The notes beneath the pieces were generated by a model. The model was not told where the DNA came from. It ran no database searches and saw nothing but the letters and a program-made list of their open reading frames with translations. Positions 35,501-43,258 of a stretch of 64,000 bases of DNA are shown here, piece after piece. The position numbers and the translations under genes were made by a program. Numbering within the stretch: the stretch's first letter is position 1; each line of letters starts with the position of its first letter. Source of the DNA: Roseivirga sp. (GTDB taxonomy: Bacteria > Bacteroidota > Bacteroidia > Cytophagales > Cyclobacteriaceae); NCBI GenBank assembly GCA_029262895.1, contig JAJCYM010000043.1, positions 1 through 64,000 of the forward strand, written 5' to 3'.

Positions 35501-38309
35501 ACTGAATGCAGCAGGTGTCATTATTCTGGCTGCTGCCACATTGAATGTGACCAACGACTTGAATATTGCAAATGCCACAGCCGAATTTTCTCCGAACAAC
35601 GTCTCGGCAGTCGCGAATATTTCAGGTGATTTGCTTATGTCAGCCGGCCTATATGATCATAACAATGGAGATGTCAATGTATCAGGGGATATAATTCTTA
35701 CTGGAGGCACAATGACCATGGATGATGGCGGCACCCCCTCCACCATTGATGCCACTGATTTGACTATGACCAATGCGACCGCGACATTAAATGAAGGTGT
35801 CCTGACCATCTCAAACGCTTCAGGAGGTGTAACCTTGAATACAGGTGCTCAACTAACCGGAAACAACACTAGTACCTTGAACGTGACGAACAATCTCACT
35901 ATGAATGGGGGAGAATATTCACCTAACAACACAAATCATACTGGAACGATCAGCGGAGATATACTGCTAACGTCTGGCACCTTTGACTTTAATAACGGGG
36001 CTGTAACCGCAACCGATATGACAGTAACTACCGGTACCGCTGCGTTGACCGCTGGAACCTTGGACATTACAAACGCTTCAGGTGGATTGACAATTGATGG
36101 TGGTTTGATGAACTTAAATGGTGCTTTTACCCTAACAGTGACAAACAACCTGGCCATCGCGGGTGGTGAATTTCAACCTAATAATCTTGACATGGTTGCA
36201 AATATTGGAGGAGACCTAACGATGTCCACTGGAACATTCGATCAAAATGACGGAGATATCAATATCACTGGAGACTTGTTGATTACAGGAGGTACTATGA
36301 CGATGAATGAGGGTGCTACGCTCAATGAATCGACCATTGACGCAACGGATATGGGTGTTCAAACAGGTTCCGTTACACTGAGTGAGGGATTCTTAACGCT
36401 TTCGAACGCGGCAGGCGGCCTTTCTGTAAGTAACAATGGAACGGTTACCGTTGCGTCTCCACACGTTTTGGCCATTTCAGGTGACTTTGATGTGGACGGA
36501 ACAGGTGCTGCAGACCTAAACGGAGGGACTGTAAACTTTGTGAATATGGACATCACGACTGGTGGATCAGCAAATGTTTCCGGACCGACAATCACATCAA
36601 CAGGAACCATTACAGTAGATAATGGTACTTATACAAGTGATGGGAATGGGGGTACCTACAACTATAATAATATTGATGTTAATGCAAACGGCACCTGGAA
36701 TGCTACCGCAACCTATGATCCCACTGTTTCGGGGAATTTGAGCAATGATGGTGTTTTCACAGGATGCAGTAGTACCACAGGCTGCGATTATACAATGACT
36801 AGTGCCACAGGTACTATTACCGGCTCGGCAGCCTTTAATTCTATGTCCGACATTATTTTGAATGACGGAGCGAGTTATACTAACACCAACACAGGAGGTT
36901 TTAATATCACGGATCGTTTGGCGACTACGTCAGGAGCGGGGTCATTTACCAATAGCACCAACGGAGCTATGTCTTATGGCGGAACTAATGGAAATTGGAC
37001 AGTTACGAACTTTGGAGCTTCAGCCACTGGCAATACCGTCACCTACAATCGCACAACGACAAACCAATTGATTCAAGCTCCCAACCTTGGTACTGCTAAC
37101 GAGTACTACAATTTGATTATTGATAAAGCAGATGGAATTGATGCGACCACTGGTGCGGTGCTGACAATAGCGAATCAGCTAACCATGACTTTAGGAGATA
37201 TTCAGATGGGAGGTCAAGACTTGGTTATTGCCGATGGAGCAACCATATCCGGGGGAGGAGCGACCAGTTATATCCAGGACAATGGTGCGGGCGCACTTCG
37301 ACAGTTGTATTCTGGAGCCGGTGCTACATTGAGTTTCCCAATAGGTGATGCTGATGAGTATTCACCGATCACCGCCTTTACAATCAACTCTGCCACTTTT
37401 GGGGCAAGCCCTTTTTTGGAATTTTCAATCACTGATGCAGAACATCCGAGTCAGGATACCGGAAATACAGGATCTGGGGGGGATGATGTAGGAACGACTG
37501 TCACAGATAGAATCAGCAGGTTTTGGACCATAACACCGAATGACATTACAAGCCCAAGGTTTGATGCCAGCTATATCTATTTAGATGCAGATATTAGTGG
37601 GACAGAAGCCAATATGGCGGCAACCATTTATCGGACTCATCCGACTCTAGCCATTTTAGATTGGTTGGTAGCTGGGAGCGTGAATCCTACCAATAACACG
37701 GTTACCATCACCAATGTTGACGCCTTTGGCGATCTATATGCCATGGATAATTCATCATCCAGACTGCCAATAGTTTTGCTCTCTTTTGAGGTTGAAATGA
37801 TAGAAGAAGCAGTGGAGATTAATTGGTCTACTGCTATTGAAATCAATAATGAAATTTACACTATAGAGCGTTCTTCAGACGGGTTAAGCTTCGAGGAGAT
37901 ACTGTTCAAAGAAGGTGCTGGCAATAGTACCGAGACACTTTTTTATTCAATGCTCGACAAAAACCCTCTTGAGGGCAGGTCTTATTATCGTCTGAAACAA
38001 ACAGACTTCAATGGTGCTTTTGATTATTCGGATGTGAGATCGGTGGTCTACTATCCAAAATCAAAACCCATGAATGTTTATCCAAACCCGCTGAGAGGTG
38101 GGGAGAAACTTTATATAGATATTTCGTCCGCTGTCAAGGTCATTGGGATTAGAAATTCTCAGGGACAGCTGATGCACACCATGACAGACTTTTCAACGGA
38201 TACTAAAACAGTAGAATTGACCTGGAGAAGTGAATGGCTTCCGGGATTGTATTTAATTACACTGCAGGGAGTTGAGGGTACTGAGGTTAAAAAACTGATT
38301 GTAAGATAA
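32580..38309 (+). CDS. Giant 1909-residue repetitive surface protein with T9SS type A sorting domain
   Basis: A TTG start gives the signal peptide MRYCLVSILLIFLCLQSQAQ. The N-terminal G8-like strand pattern (WDTGTTWDQGG, SSDHVVILTGD) opens a long Thr/Asn/Gly-rich beta-helical region. It contains a roughly 455-residue module present twice in tandem (residues about 79-534 and 620-1082) and six shorter units around YDHNNGDVNITGD. The tail has VYPNPLRGGEKLYIDI and PGLYLITLQGVEGTEVKKLIVR-type ends typical of T9SS type A domains (about 1830-1909), so it should be exported and attached to the surface. It is a tandem paralogue of the preceding gene. A TACCTTTA element (32541-32548) is one base from the -7 consensus. 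Confidence 0.88.
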   Translation: MRYCLVSILLIFLCLQSQAQTTFTSNGSGGGDWDTGTTWDQGGSTPGSSDHVVILTGDVVTMANTGTRTITDMTLQGSGNLNWTALRRLNVNGDLTMSGTSSITGSNNNHRLELGGNFDIPSGTASIGGIRFVVDGTTTIDGTLSFTSVDGTKTFTDITVNTGGNWDNNSLEDFNIDGNIVANSGITWTGCSATIGCRYTIRTDATGVSGAGTVTFSDMRINDNVTYTNTGNLVITDDIDGQVGTGASLVNGNGGTLTLSENGTYSEITFTLNTVGNTVIYSGSANENINLGPFYDLEINMNTSTTLCQVNNADVTVNNNMTITQGRVRLQSAHTLAVTGNLTITTNGELEPNNTGAVANITGDIIMTGGIYDHNNGDVNITDDFLISGGTFTYTGTSTLDADQITVENTTLVLSGGTVTATNASGIGITINAGGLIDVNAATLNVTNDLSIANATAQLNPDNASTVVNISGDLLMSAGNYNHDAGDVNVTGDITITGGTFDIANSASTLDAVNMAITTGTATVTNGTLTLTGGLTTNSGSLTQAAGTVAVTGTYQVSGGTNDFNGGTLTIGALTVDGSQSINLGNVDLTAGGTSSISGTATVDGGTGAKGFNNVTLASSGNINITSDETVAIGGNLSMSGTSSLTGTSNNHIVTVTGTTAVTAGTGTIGGIQFNANGATTIDGTLAFSSTTGNKTFSDVTLNASGTWGNGTVTEVFTISGNLVNNGGTWTGCSDAISCPYTLTSGSGTMSGAGTFNFTDLVINTPASYTNNGTVVMTDNITGTGTFINGATGTLGLSENGAYTITTLTLNTVGNTVIYSGTVNEQIEVNASTAIGPFYDLEINMATSTTQADMNGQDVTVNNNMTITQGRVRLQSANTLTVTGNVTITTNGELEPNNAGAVANIGGDISMSGGLYDHNNGDVNITDDFLITGGTLTFTGTSTLDMDQMTIQDAQATFSGGTVTMTNAAADGITLNAAGVIILAAATLNVTNDLNIANATAEFSPNNVSAVANISGDLLMSAGLYDHNNGDVNVSGDIILTGGTMTMDDGGTPSTIDATDLTMTNATATLNEGVLTISNASGGVTLNTGAQLTGNNTSTLNVTNNLTMNGGEYSPNNTNHTGTISGDILLTSGTFDFNNGAVTATDMTVTTGTAALTAGTLDITNASGGLTIDGGLMNLNGAFTLTVTNNLAIAGGEFQPNNLDMVANIGGDLTMSTGTFDQNDGDINITGDLLITGGTMTMNEGATLNESTIDATDMGVQTGSVTLSEGFLTLSNAAGGLSVSNNGTVTVASPHVLAISGDFDVDGTGAADLNGGTVNFVNMDITTGGSANVSGPTITSTGTITVDNGTYTSDGNGGTYNYNNIDVNANGTWNATATYDPTVSGNLSNDGVFTGCSSTTGCDYTMTSATGTITGSAAFNSMSDIILNDGASYTNTNTGGFNITDRLATTSGAGSFTNSTNGAMSYGGTNGNWTVTNFGASATGNTVTYNRTTTNQLIQAPNLGTANEYYNLIIDKADGIDATTGAVLTIANQLTMTLGDIQMGGQDLVIADGATISGGGATSYIQDNGAGALRQLYSGAGATLSFPIGDADEYSPITAFTINSATFGASPFLEFSITDAEHPSQDTGNTGSGGDDVGTTVTDRISRFWTITPNDITSPRFDASYIYLDADISGTEANMAATIYRTHPTLAILDWLVAGSVNPTNNTVTITNVDAFGDLYAMDNSSSRLPIVLLSFEVEMIEEAVEINWSTAIEINNEIYTIERSSDGLSFEEILFKEGAGNSTETLFYSMLDKNPLEGRSYYRLKQTDFNGAFDYSDVRSVVYYPKSKPMNVYPNPLRGGEKLYIDISSAVKVIGIRNSQGQLMHTMTDFSTDTKTVELTWRSEWLPGLYLITLQGVEGTEVKKLIVR
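32815..35825 (+). repeat. Tandemly duplicated protein-coding module
   Basis: Two copies, about 32815-34180 and 34439-35825, encode matching text. Examples are LEINMxTSTT, VNNNMTITQGRVRLQSA, TITTNGELEPNN and NISGDLLMSAG. Copies differ at many codons but keep the protein pattern, so the duplication is old and maintained. Offset is about 1.63 kb. Confidence 0.8.
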
Positions 38310-38360
38310 CGTGAGTTCGGGATAAGAAACCTTCTTTACTTTAAGAGTTGTTGTCCTGCC

Positions 38361-38489
38361 GTCATTTCGCAGTCCTGAGTTTTATGGACGGAGAAATCTT
38401 TTCGCATTTAATGAGTAAGTCTAACTTTTACTACTGAAAAAGATCCCTCTTTGCTTTGCTGAAGCTTCGCGAAAGCAAGACGGGATGAC
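38361..38489. repeat. GTCAT...ATGAC interspersed repeat with internal hairpins
   Basis: The stretch runs from GTCATTTCGC to GGGATGAC with imperfect complementarity (GGAGAAATCTTTTC against GAAAAAGATCCCTC). It also holds a hairpin-prone GCTTTGCTGAAGCTTCGCG. It resembles the common Bacteroidota intergenic repeat of the GTCATTTCG type. It lies after the giant gene and before a convergent lipoprotein gene. Confidence 0.45.
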
Positions 38490-38561
38490 CCATAATTGTT
38501 ACTCTACTGAAAACCAGTTGATAGATTAATTACCTCAAATCAAGTTAGAATAGGGCTGCTA

Positions 38562-39107
38562 TTAGTTTCCTACGAAGTCGCTGTTGCAGACAGTAATGCT
38601 TTTTACTCCTGATAAGAAAGCTTCGTTTCCTGAGCTGTTGATTCCGATGTTGGTAGAGCCAAGAACCGCATCCTTTAATGAGCCCGTGGCTTCAAAATGA
38701 ATTTTTACACTACCATCAAACGAAACCAAATCGGAATACTGCAATTGAGTACCATCATCTAATAATTGCAGAGTGGTAGAACTCTTGCCAACACCATCGA
38801 TTTCTTGAATATCATTAAGGTATGTAGCTACAAGGTCGTTTTCACTCAGATTACCAAAATGCAAGTGAACCGGGTGTTCAGCCCCTTGAATCACGCCATT
38901 CAAAGTGATTTCAATTTCTCCACGTCCATCAGTTCTTTCCTTAATTGTTAGTGTGCCTGTCGTAGTATTACCTTCAACTTCGCCCGGAATAAGAGTGAAA
39001 CTTACTTCATTTCCGGTAAAAGGGCTATCTGCACCTCCATCTGATTGGCACGCAACAAGAGAGATGGTCAAAGCAAGAATTAGAGTATACCTTAATGGAG
39101 ATTTCAT
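38562..39107 (-). CDS. CHRD-like secreted lipoprotein
   Basis: The 181-residue product has a lipoprotein signal ending LVAC and a short Gly/Asp linker. Its domain carries NTTTGTLTIKERTDGRGEIEI and EHPVHLHFGN, similar to CHRD domains (named for chordin), which are found in secreted proteins of unclear function. The pair of His in VHLHF could bind metal, but this is conjecture. Its 5' leader (39108-39251) contains interleaved inverted repeats. It is convergent with the giant surface-protein gene. Confidence 0.72.
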   Translation of the reverse strand: MKSPLRYTLILALTISLVACQSDGGADSPFTGNEVSFTLIPGEVEGNTTTGTLTIKERTDGRGEIEITLNGVIQGAEHPVHLHFGNLSENDLVATYLNDIQEIDGVGKSSTTLQLLDDGTQLQYSDLVSFDGSVKIHFEATGSLKDAVLGSTNIGINSSGNEAFLSGVKSITVCNSDFVGN

Positions 39108-39153
39108 ATCCGAATCAATTACTTTTTCAATTTATAACTAAAACTTCTAACCG

Positions 39154-39203
39154 CCTATCTTATTGTCTAGGATAGGAGATCAAGATAGGTTATATGACAA
39201 TAA
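39154..39203 (-). promoter_or_regulatory. Interleaved inverted repeats in the lipoprotein leader
   Basis: Read on the minus strand, the order is TTATTGTC, CCTATCTT, GACAATAA, AAGATAGG, where the first pairs with the third and the second with the fourth (the last two share AA). This A-B-A'-B' layout allows alternative hairpins or a pseudoknot, 47 bp upstream of the ATG. It could equally be two overlapping protein sites. Confidence 0.4.
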
Positions 39204-39251
39204 TAACCACTATTACCCTAAACGGTTGTGATGCACTTAGCTACACTTCGG

Positions 39252-40232
39252 TCAGACTTTGTCAGAGAAGCCCGTGGTTCTACGAACCCTTTCCATTACT
39301 TCTTTGGCGACAATACTTGCCTTCTTTTCACCTTCTTGAAGTTTTGCATTAAGCTCATCAAGATTGTTCATATAGTGACTGTAGATTTCGCGTTCCTTGG
39401 CGTACTTCTCTACAATTAACTCAAAGAGCGCCTGTTTAGCGTGTCCATAACCATAGTTGCCTCCCATATAGTTATTCCTCATTTCCTCGATCTGATCTTC
39501 AGAGGCCAGAAGGGAGTAGATTGCAAACACGTTATCCGCATCAGGGTCTTTGGGTTCTTCCAAAGGCTTGCTGTCGGTAACAATTTGCATGACATTCTTG
39601 CGCAATTGCTTATCAGGCTGAAAAATGTCTATGATGTTTCCATATGACTTACTCATTTTCTGGCCATCGATACCAGGAACAGTCATGACCCGGTCGTCAA
39701 TTTGAGCCTCAGGAATCACAAAGGTCTCACCAAATTGTCGATTGAAAGCGGTGGCAATATCACGTGTAATTTCAAGATGCTGGCGCTGGTCTTTCCCTAC
39801 AGGAACAATGTTGGCATCATACATCAGGATATCGCAGGCCATTAACACGGGATAGGTAAACAAACCAGCATTGACATCAGATAGCTTATCTGCTTTTTCC
39901 TTAAAGCTGGTCGAATTGGCCAGCATCGGATAAGGAGTCATACAGTTTAGATACCAGGTAAGTTCACAAACCTCAGGAACTCTCGATTGACGGTAGAAGG
40001 TGTTTTTCTCGGTATCAAACCCAAAAGCAAGCCAGGCAGCAGCAACGGCATTCGTGTTGTCAATTCTTATTTGAGGATCTTTAATCGTGGTTAATGAATG
40101 AAGATCGGCAATGAAAAAGAACGAGTCGTTCTCGGGGTTTTTCGAGAGTTCTATTCCAGGAATAATGGCTCCAAGTAGATTACCTAAATGAGGTTTTCCA
40201 GAACTTTGAATACCTGTTAAAATTCGTGCCAT
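39252..40232 (-). CDS. trpS: Tryptophan-tRNA ligase
   Basis: The 326-residue class I synthetase has the HIGH-equivalent PHLGN (about residues 14-18, in TGIQSSGKPHLGN) and the KMSKS loop in GQKMSKSYGN (about 190-196). It charges tRNA-Trp in the cytoplasm. The ATG giving MARILTGIQSSG is the family-typical start; an in-frame start 39 bp upstream would add an unconserved extension. Length is normal. The gene is divergent from the DUF1573 gene, and the region between contains no tRNA. A terminator is not evident, so readthrough into the CHRD-like gene is possible. Confidence 0.97.
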   Translation of the reverse strand: MARILTGIQSSGKPHLGNLLGAIIPGIELSKNPENDSFFFIADLHSLTTIKDPQIRIDNTNAVAAAWLAFGFDTEKNTFYRQSRVPEVCELTWYLNCMTPYPMLANSTSFKEKADKLSDVNAGLFTYPVLMACDILMYDANIVPVGKDQRQHLEITRDIATAFNRQFGETFVIPEAQIDDRVMTVPGIDGQKMSKSYGNIIDIFQPDKQLRKNVMQIVTDSKPLEEPKDPDADNVFAIYSLLASEDQIEEMRNNYMGGNYGYGHAKQALFELIVEKYAKEREIYSHYMNNLDELNAKLQEGEKKASIVAKEVMERVRRTTGFSDKV

Positions 40233-40346
40233 AGTCAGAAGTTGGCGCAAAATAATTGAATGATAAGTCAATTCAATAATTACTTCACCAATTTTTAAAG
40301 CAACGAGATAATATTCATATTTTAGCTCAGTTAGGACAGTATGATC

Positions 40347-41378
40347 ATGAAGAAGATAATTTTCTTTTTAGCGCTTTGCACATCCCTTGGTATAAAGGCT
40401 CAGGAGCTGGATAATGTTCAGCTTGGTGTGGTTAAGGGAGAGTTGGAATACTATCATGGTGTGCTGAACTGGGTCAACAACAATAATGATACAGTCAGAG
40501 GCAGTTACTGGACAGACAGGCATTGGATGCTACTGCCCACATCGAGCTTTGAGGTACCTCCCGGAGATTCCCTGATTATAGATTATAGAGTGGACCTGCA
40601 GCAGCTTCGAGGTATTTATCAGGCCGAAATACGCCTTTTAGATGAAGAGCAAATTATTTTGCATGGCTTTTTGGTTGGTGGTCGCTTTCAGGAACCAGAT
40701 ACAACAGCCCTACAGAGCTACAGAAATGATCATTTCCCGTTCAAATCTAAATCCCAGGTATTTAATCTGGGAGCCACATACAATAATGACCTTTTGACTA
40801 AGGAATTTGTAGTGCACAATTTTGGTGGTGACTCTTTAGATCTTTCTAATATAAAGACAGATCATATTGGGCTGACTGCGAGGTTTTACCCTGCAAAGGT
40901 GGCACACAATGAATTCATCAGAATGGAATTGACCTACAGACCAGATGTAGAATCAGTGTTAGGATTTACTAGGAGAAACATTAAAATTCTGGATGAGAAT
41001 GAATCCCTGTTAGCGGTAATTCCTATACAGTATACATTAGTCGAATATGTCGCTCCTCAAAGCAGTGCGCCTGATATGGCGGTGAGTAAAGTAAATCATG
41101 ATTTCAGAGTGATTGAAGTAGGTGCTGTGGAGGAAATCTCCATTGTTATAGCCAACAACGGGAATGCCGATCTGGTTATACGTAAGGTTGAATCAAACTG
41201 TCAATGTTTATCTTATGAGTTGCCCGATCAAACCATAAAACCGGGTGAAAAAACGAGTTTGACCGTTACCTTCAATGCAGCAGAAAGATTGGGCTATGAG
41301 CGCAAGACTTTGGCCATCTTCTCAAATGATCCTCGAAAGCCCACAGAGGTGCTTGTGTTTAGAGCGCATGTAAAGTAG
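40347..41378 (+). CDS. DUF1573-containing secreted protein
   Basis: The 343-residue product has a signal peptide (MKKIIFFLALCTSLGIKAQ) after ATG ATC ATG AAG; the second ATG is preferred. Its C-terminal third is DUF1573, an Ig-like fold, with NHDFRVIEVG, VIANNGNADLVIRKVESNC and TFNAAERLGY. The rest carries a similar but weaker beta domain (about residues 20-230). DUF1573 proteins are common in Bacteroidota and resemble ASPM/SPD2/Hydin-type sandwiches; the function is unknown. It is upstream of the ppk2 pair, separated by 172 bp with a dyad. Confidence 0.85.
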   Translation: MKKIIFFLALCTSLGIKAQELDNVQLGVVKGELEYYHGVLNWVNNNNDTVRGSYWTDRHWMLLPTSSFEVPPGDSLIIDYRVDLQQLRGIYQAEIRLLDEEQIILHGFLVGGRFQEPDTTALQSYRNDHFPFKSKSQVFNLGATYNNDLLTKEFVVHNFGGDSLDLSNIKTDHIGLTARFYPAKVAHNEFIRMELTYRPDVESVLGFTRRNIKILDENESLLAVIPIQYTLVEYVAPQSSAPDMAVSKVNHDFRVIEVGAVEEISIVIANNGNADLVIRKVESNCQCLSYELPDQTIKPGEKTSLTVTFNAAERLGYERKTLAIFSNDPRKPTEVLVFRAHVK

Positions 41379-41484
41379 CGCGGGTGTTTGCGTATCACGC
41401 CTTCAATGACTTTGGCTGTAACGGCTTTCTCCCGCGGGAATTATCATGAGGCAAGTCATGTTGAGTTTAAATAAATTGATTTTG

Positions 41485-41512
41485 ACAATGTTTATTGGAA
41501 CCGTAACATTGT
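41485..41512. promoter_or_regulatory. Dyad ACAATGTT-N12-AACATTGT before the ppk2 pair
   Basis: The 8-bp arms are perfect inverse repeats with a 12-bp spacer. The dyad lies 38 bp upstream of the first ppk2 ATG. It may be an operator or a hairpin. Confidence 0.4.
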
Positions 41513-41550
41513 GTTAATCGTGAATATGTATATTGTTTGCCGCGTATAGT

Positions 41551-42450
41551 ATGGGAGAATTTATCATTACAGATCAGGCCATTGACGAATCCAAAACGGA
41601 GGCGCCACTTTTATCGAATGAAGATTTAAGCAAGGTTGTCAATAGTGAAGATTTAGAAAATCTGCTTCTAGCCAAAAACAAAAATCTAACTAAGGCTAAG
41701 TTTAACCTGAGTTATGAAGAACAATTGGTGCAACTCCAGATTCAGCTTGTAAAACTTCAGCGCTGGATTCAGAAGACAAACAAAAGAGTCATTATCATTT
41801 TTGAGGGGAGGGATGCCGCAGGGAAAGGTGGAACCATTAAGCGATTCACGGAACACCTCAATCCGAGATCTATGAGAATTGTGGCACTCTCCAAACCTAC
41901 AGATCAGGAAACTGGGCAATGGTATTTTAGAAGGTATATCAAGGAGTTACCCAACCAGGGAGAGATCGTGTTTTTTGATAGAAGCTGGTATAACAGGGCC
42001 GTGGTAGAACCGGTAATGGGCTTTAGCAATGAGGAGCAATACCAACAGTTTATGAGGCAGGTGACAGAGTTTGAACATATGCTGTTTGAAGATGGTGTTC
42101 ACCTAATCAAATTTTGGTTTTCAATTGATAAGGAAGAACAACATAGAAGGTTTGAAGAACGTAGGGCAAACCCTTTAAAACAGTGGAAATTAAGCCCTGT
42201 TGATGAGAAGGGGCAAGAACTCTGGGATAAATATACTTACTACAAAGAGCAGATGTTTGCCAGGACTCATACTTCTTTTAGCCCCTGGACGATTGTAAAA
42301 ACCAATACTAAAAAGTTGGCCAGGTTAGAGAGTATTAGGCATGTATTGTCTGACTTTGAATATGAGGGCAAGGACAAGGCGATGACTACCGTGTTGCCTG
42401 ACCCTAACATTGTCATGAGGTTTCATCGTTCCATTTACCATTTAGATTAA
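41551..42450 (+). CDS. Polyphosphate kinase 2 family protein (first of tandem pair)
   Basis: The 299-residue product has the PPK2 Walker A GRDAAGKGG (residues 86-94), the second motif FFDRSWYNRA (Asp about 143) and the downstream lid segment RRFEERRANPLKQWK. Single-domain PPK2 enzymes transfer phosphate between polyphosphate and nucleoside di- or triphosphates. Class I members usually act on NDP; the class is judged from length and motif only. The ATG is chosen over a TTG 18 bp upstream. A second ppk2 follows after 4 bp, so the two form an operon. Confidence 0.93.
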   Translation: MGEFIITDQAIDESKTEAPLLSNEDLSKVVNSEDLENLLLAKNKNLTKAKFNLSYEEQLVQLQIQLVKLQRWIQKTNKRVIIIFEGRDAAGKGGTIKRFTEHLNPRSMRIVALSKPTDQETGQWYFRRYIKELPNQGEIVFFDRSWYNRAVVEPVMGFSNEEQYQQFMRQVTEFEHMLFEDGVHLIKFWFSIDKEEQHRRFEERRANPLKQWKLSPVDEKGQELWDKYTYYKEQMFARTHTSFSPWTIVKTNTKKLARLESIRHVLSDFEYEGKDKAMTTVLPDPNIVMRFHRSIYHLD

Positions 42451-42454
42451 GGTC

Positions 42455-43258
42455 ATGACTGAGTATACATTTTCTGACAAGGAACTGCGATTGCTGAGCA
42501 CCAACAGGGCAATTAAAGTCATGATGCAGCAGGGTGAAAAAATAAATCCAAGCAGAGTATTGCGCTATATCAAATACGAGAAGTTTTTGGAGAACCTGCA
42601 GGTAGAACTAATCAAAATGCAAAAATGGGCGATCGAGGAGAACCAACGACTATGTATTTTGTTCGAGGGTCGTGATGCAGCAGGAAAGGGCGGAGCAATA
42701 AGAAGAATAACCCATCACTTAAATCCACGAGGCTATAATGTTGTCGCCTTACCTAAACCAACTGACCAGGAACGTGGGCAGTGGTACTTTCAGCGTTATA
42801 TCAACAAGCTTCCGAATCCAGGAGAGATAGTTCTTTTTGATAGAAGTTGGTACAACAGGGCAGTTGTAGAGCCTGTGAATGATTTTTGTACCCCTGAGGA
42901 ATATGATCGTTTTTTAAGCGAAGTGAATCATTTTGAGACAATGATCACGAATGATAAAATCATTTTAATAAAGCTGTATTTCTCCATCACAAAAGAAGAG
43001 CAGAAAAGGCGCTTTGATGATATAAAAAGTGATCCGCTTAAAAGGTGGAAAATGTCTCCTGTTGATGAAAAGGCACAGGACCTTTGGGATGTTTATACAG
43101 ATTATAAAGAACGGATGTTTGCGCATACCCACAGTGAGGAGAATCCCTGGATAATCATAAAAGGTAATCGAAAAACAGCTGCCAGAGTCAAGGCGATTGA
43201 ACACATCCTAGCCAGGGTTCCGTATAGGGACAAGGTCGAGCTCAGCCAAGAGGGCTGA
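42455..43258 (+). CDS. Polyphosphate kinase 2 family protein (second of tandem pair)
   Basis: The 267-residue product repeats the same fold with Walker A GRDAAGKGG (about residues 72-80), LFDRSWYNRA (Asp about 129) and the lid RRFDDIKSDPLKRWK. It is similar to the previous gene but with a shorter N-terminus, so the two probably arose by duplication and may differ in nucleotide preference or form a hetero-oligomer. It starts 4 bp after the first ppk2 stop. Its 3' end overlaps the convergent pseudouridine synthase gene by 51 bp, so both reading frames use the same DNA there. Confidence 0.93.
   Translation: MTEYTFSDKELRLLSTNRAIKVMMQQGEKINPSRVLRYIKYEKFLENLQVELIKMQKWAIEENQRLCILFEGRDAAGKGGAIRRITHHLNPRGYNVVALPKPTDQERGQWYFQRYINKLPNPGEIVLFDRSWYNRAVVEPVNDFCTPEEYDRFLSEVNHFETMITNDKIILIKLYFSITKEEQKRRFDDIKSDPLKRWKMSPVDEKAQDLWDVYTDYKERMFAHTHSEENPWIIIKGNRKTAARVKAIEHILARVPYRDKVELSQEG

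Noticed and set aside
32580-38309. Regular repeats that might suggest a CRISPR array or tandem satellite
   Set aside because: The repeats are imperfect, in frame and coding for the beta-helical protein; there are no constant repeats with variable spacers.
40316-40345. tRNA-like D-loop word (TTTAGCTCAGTTAGGACAG)
   Set aside because: No acceptor stem, anticodon arm or T-arm (GTTCGA) can be placed around it, so it is a chance match.
41380-41440. CGCGGG...CCCGCG pairing and TCCCGCGGGA palindrome after the DUF1573 gene
   Set aside because: The two arms are about 46 bp apart with weak pairing between; the 10-bp palindrome alone is too short to call a site.
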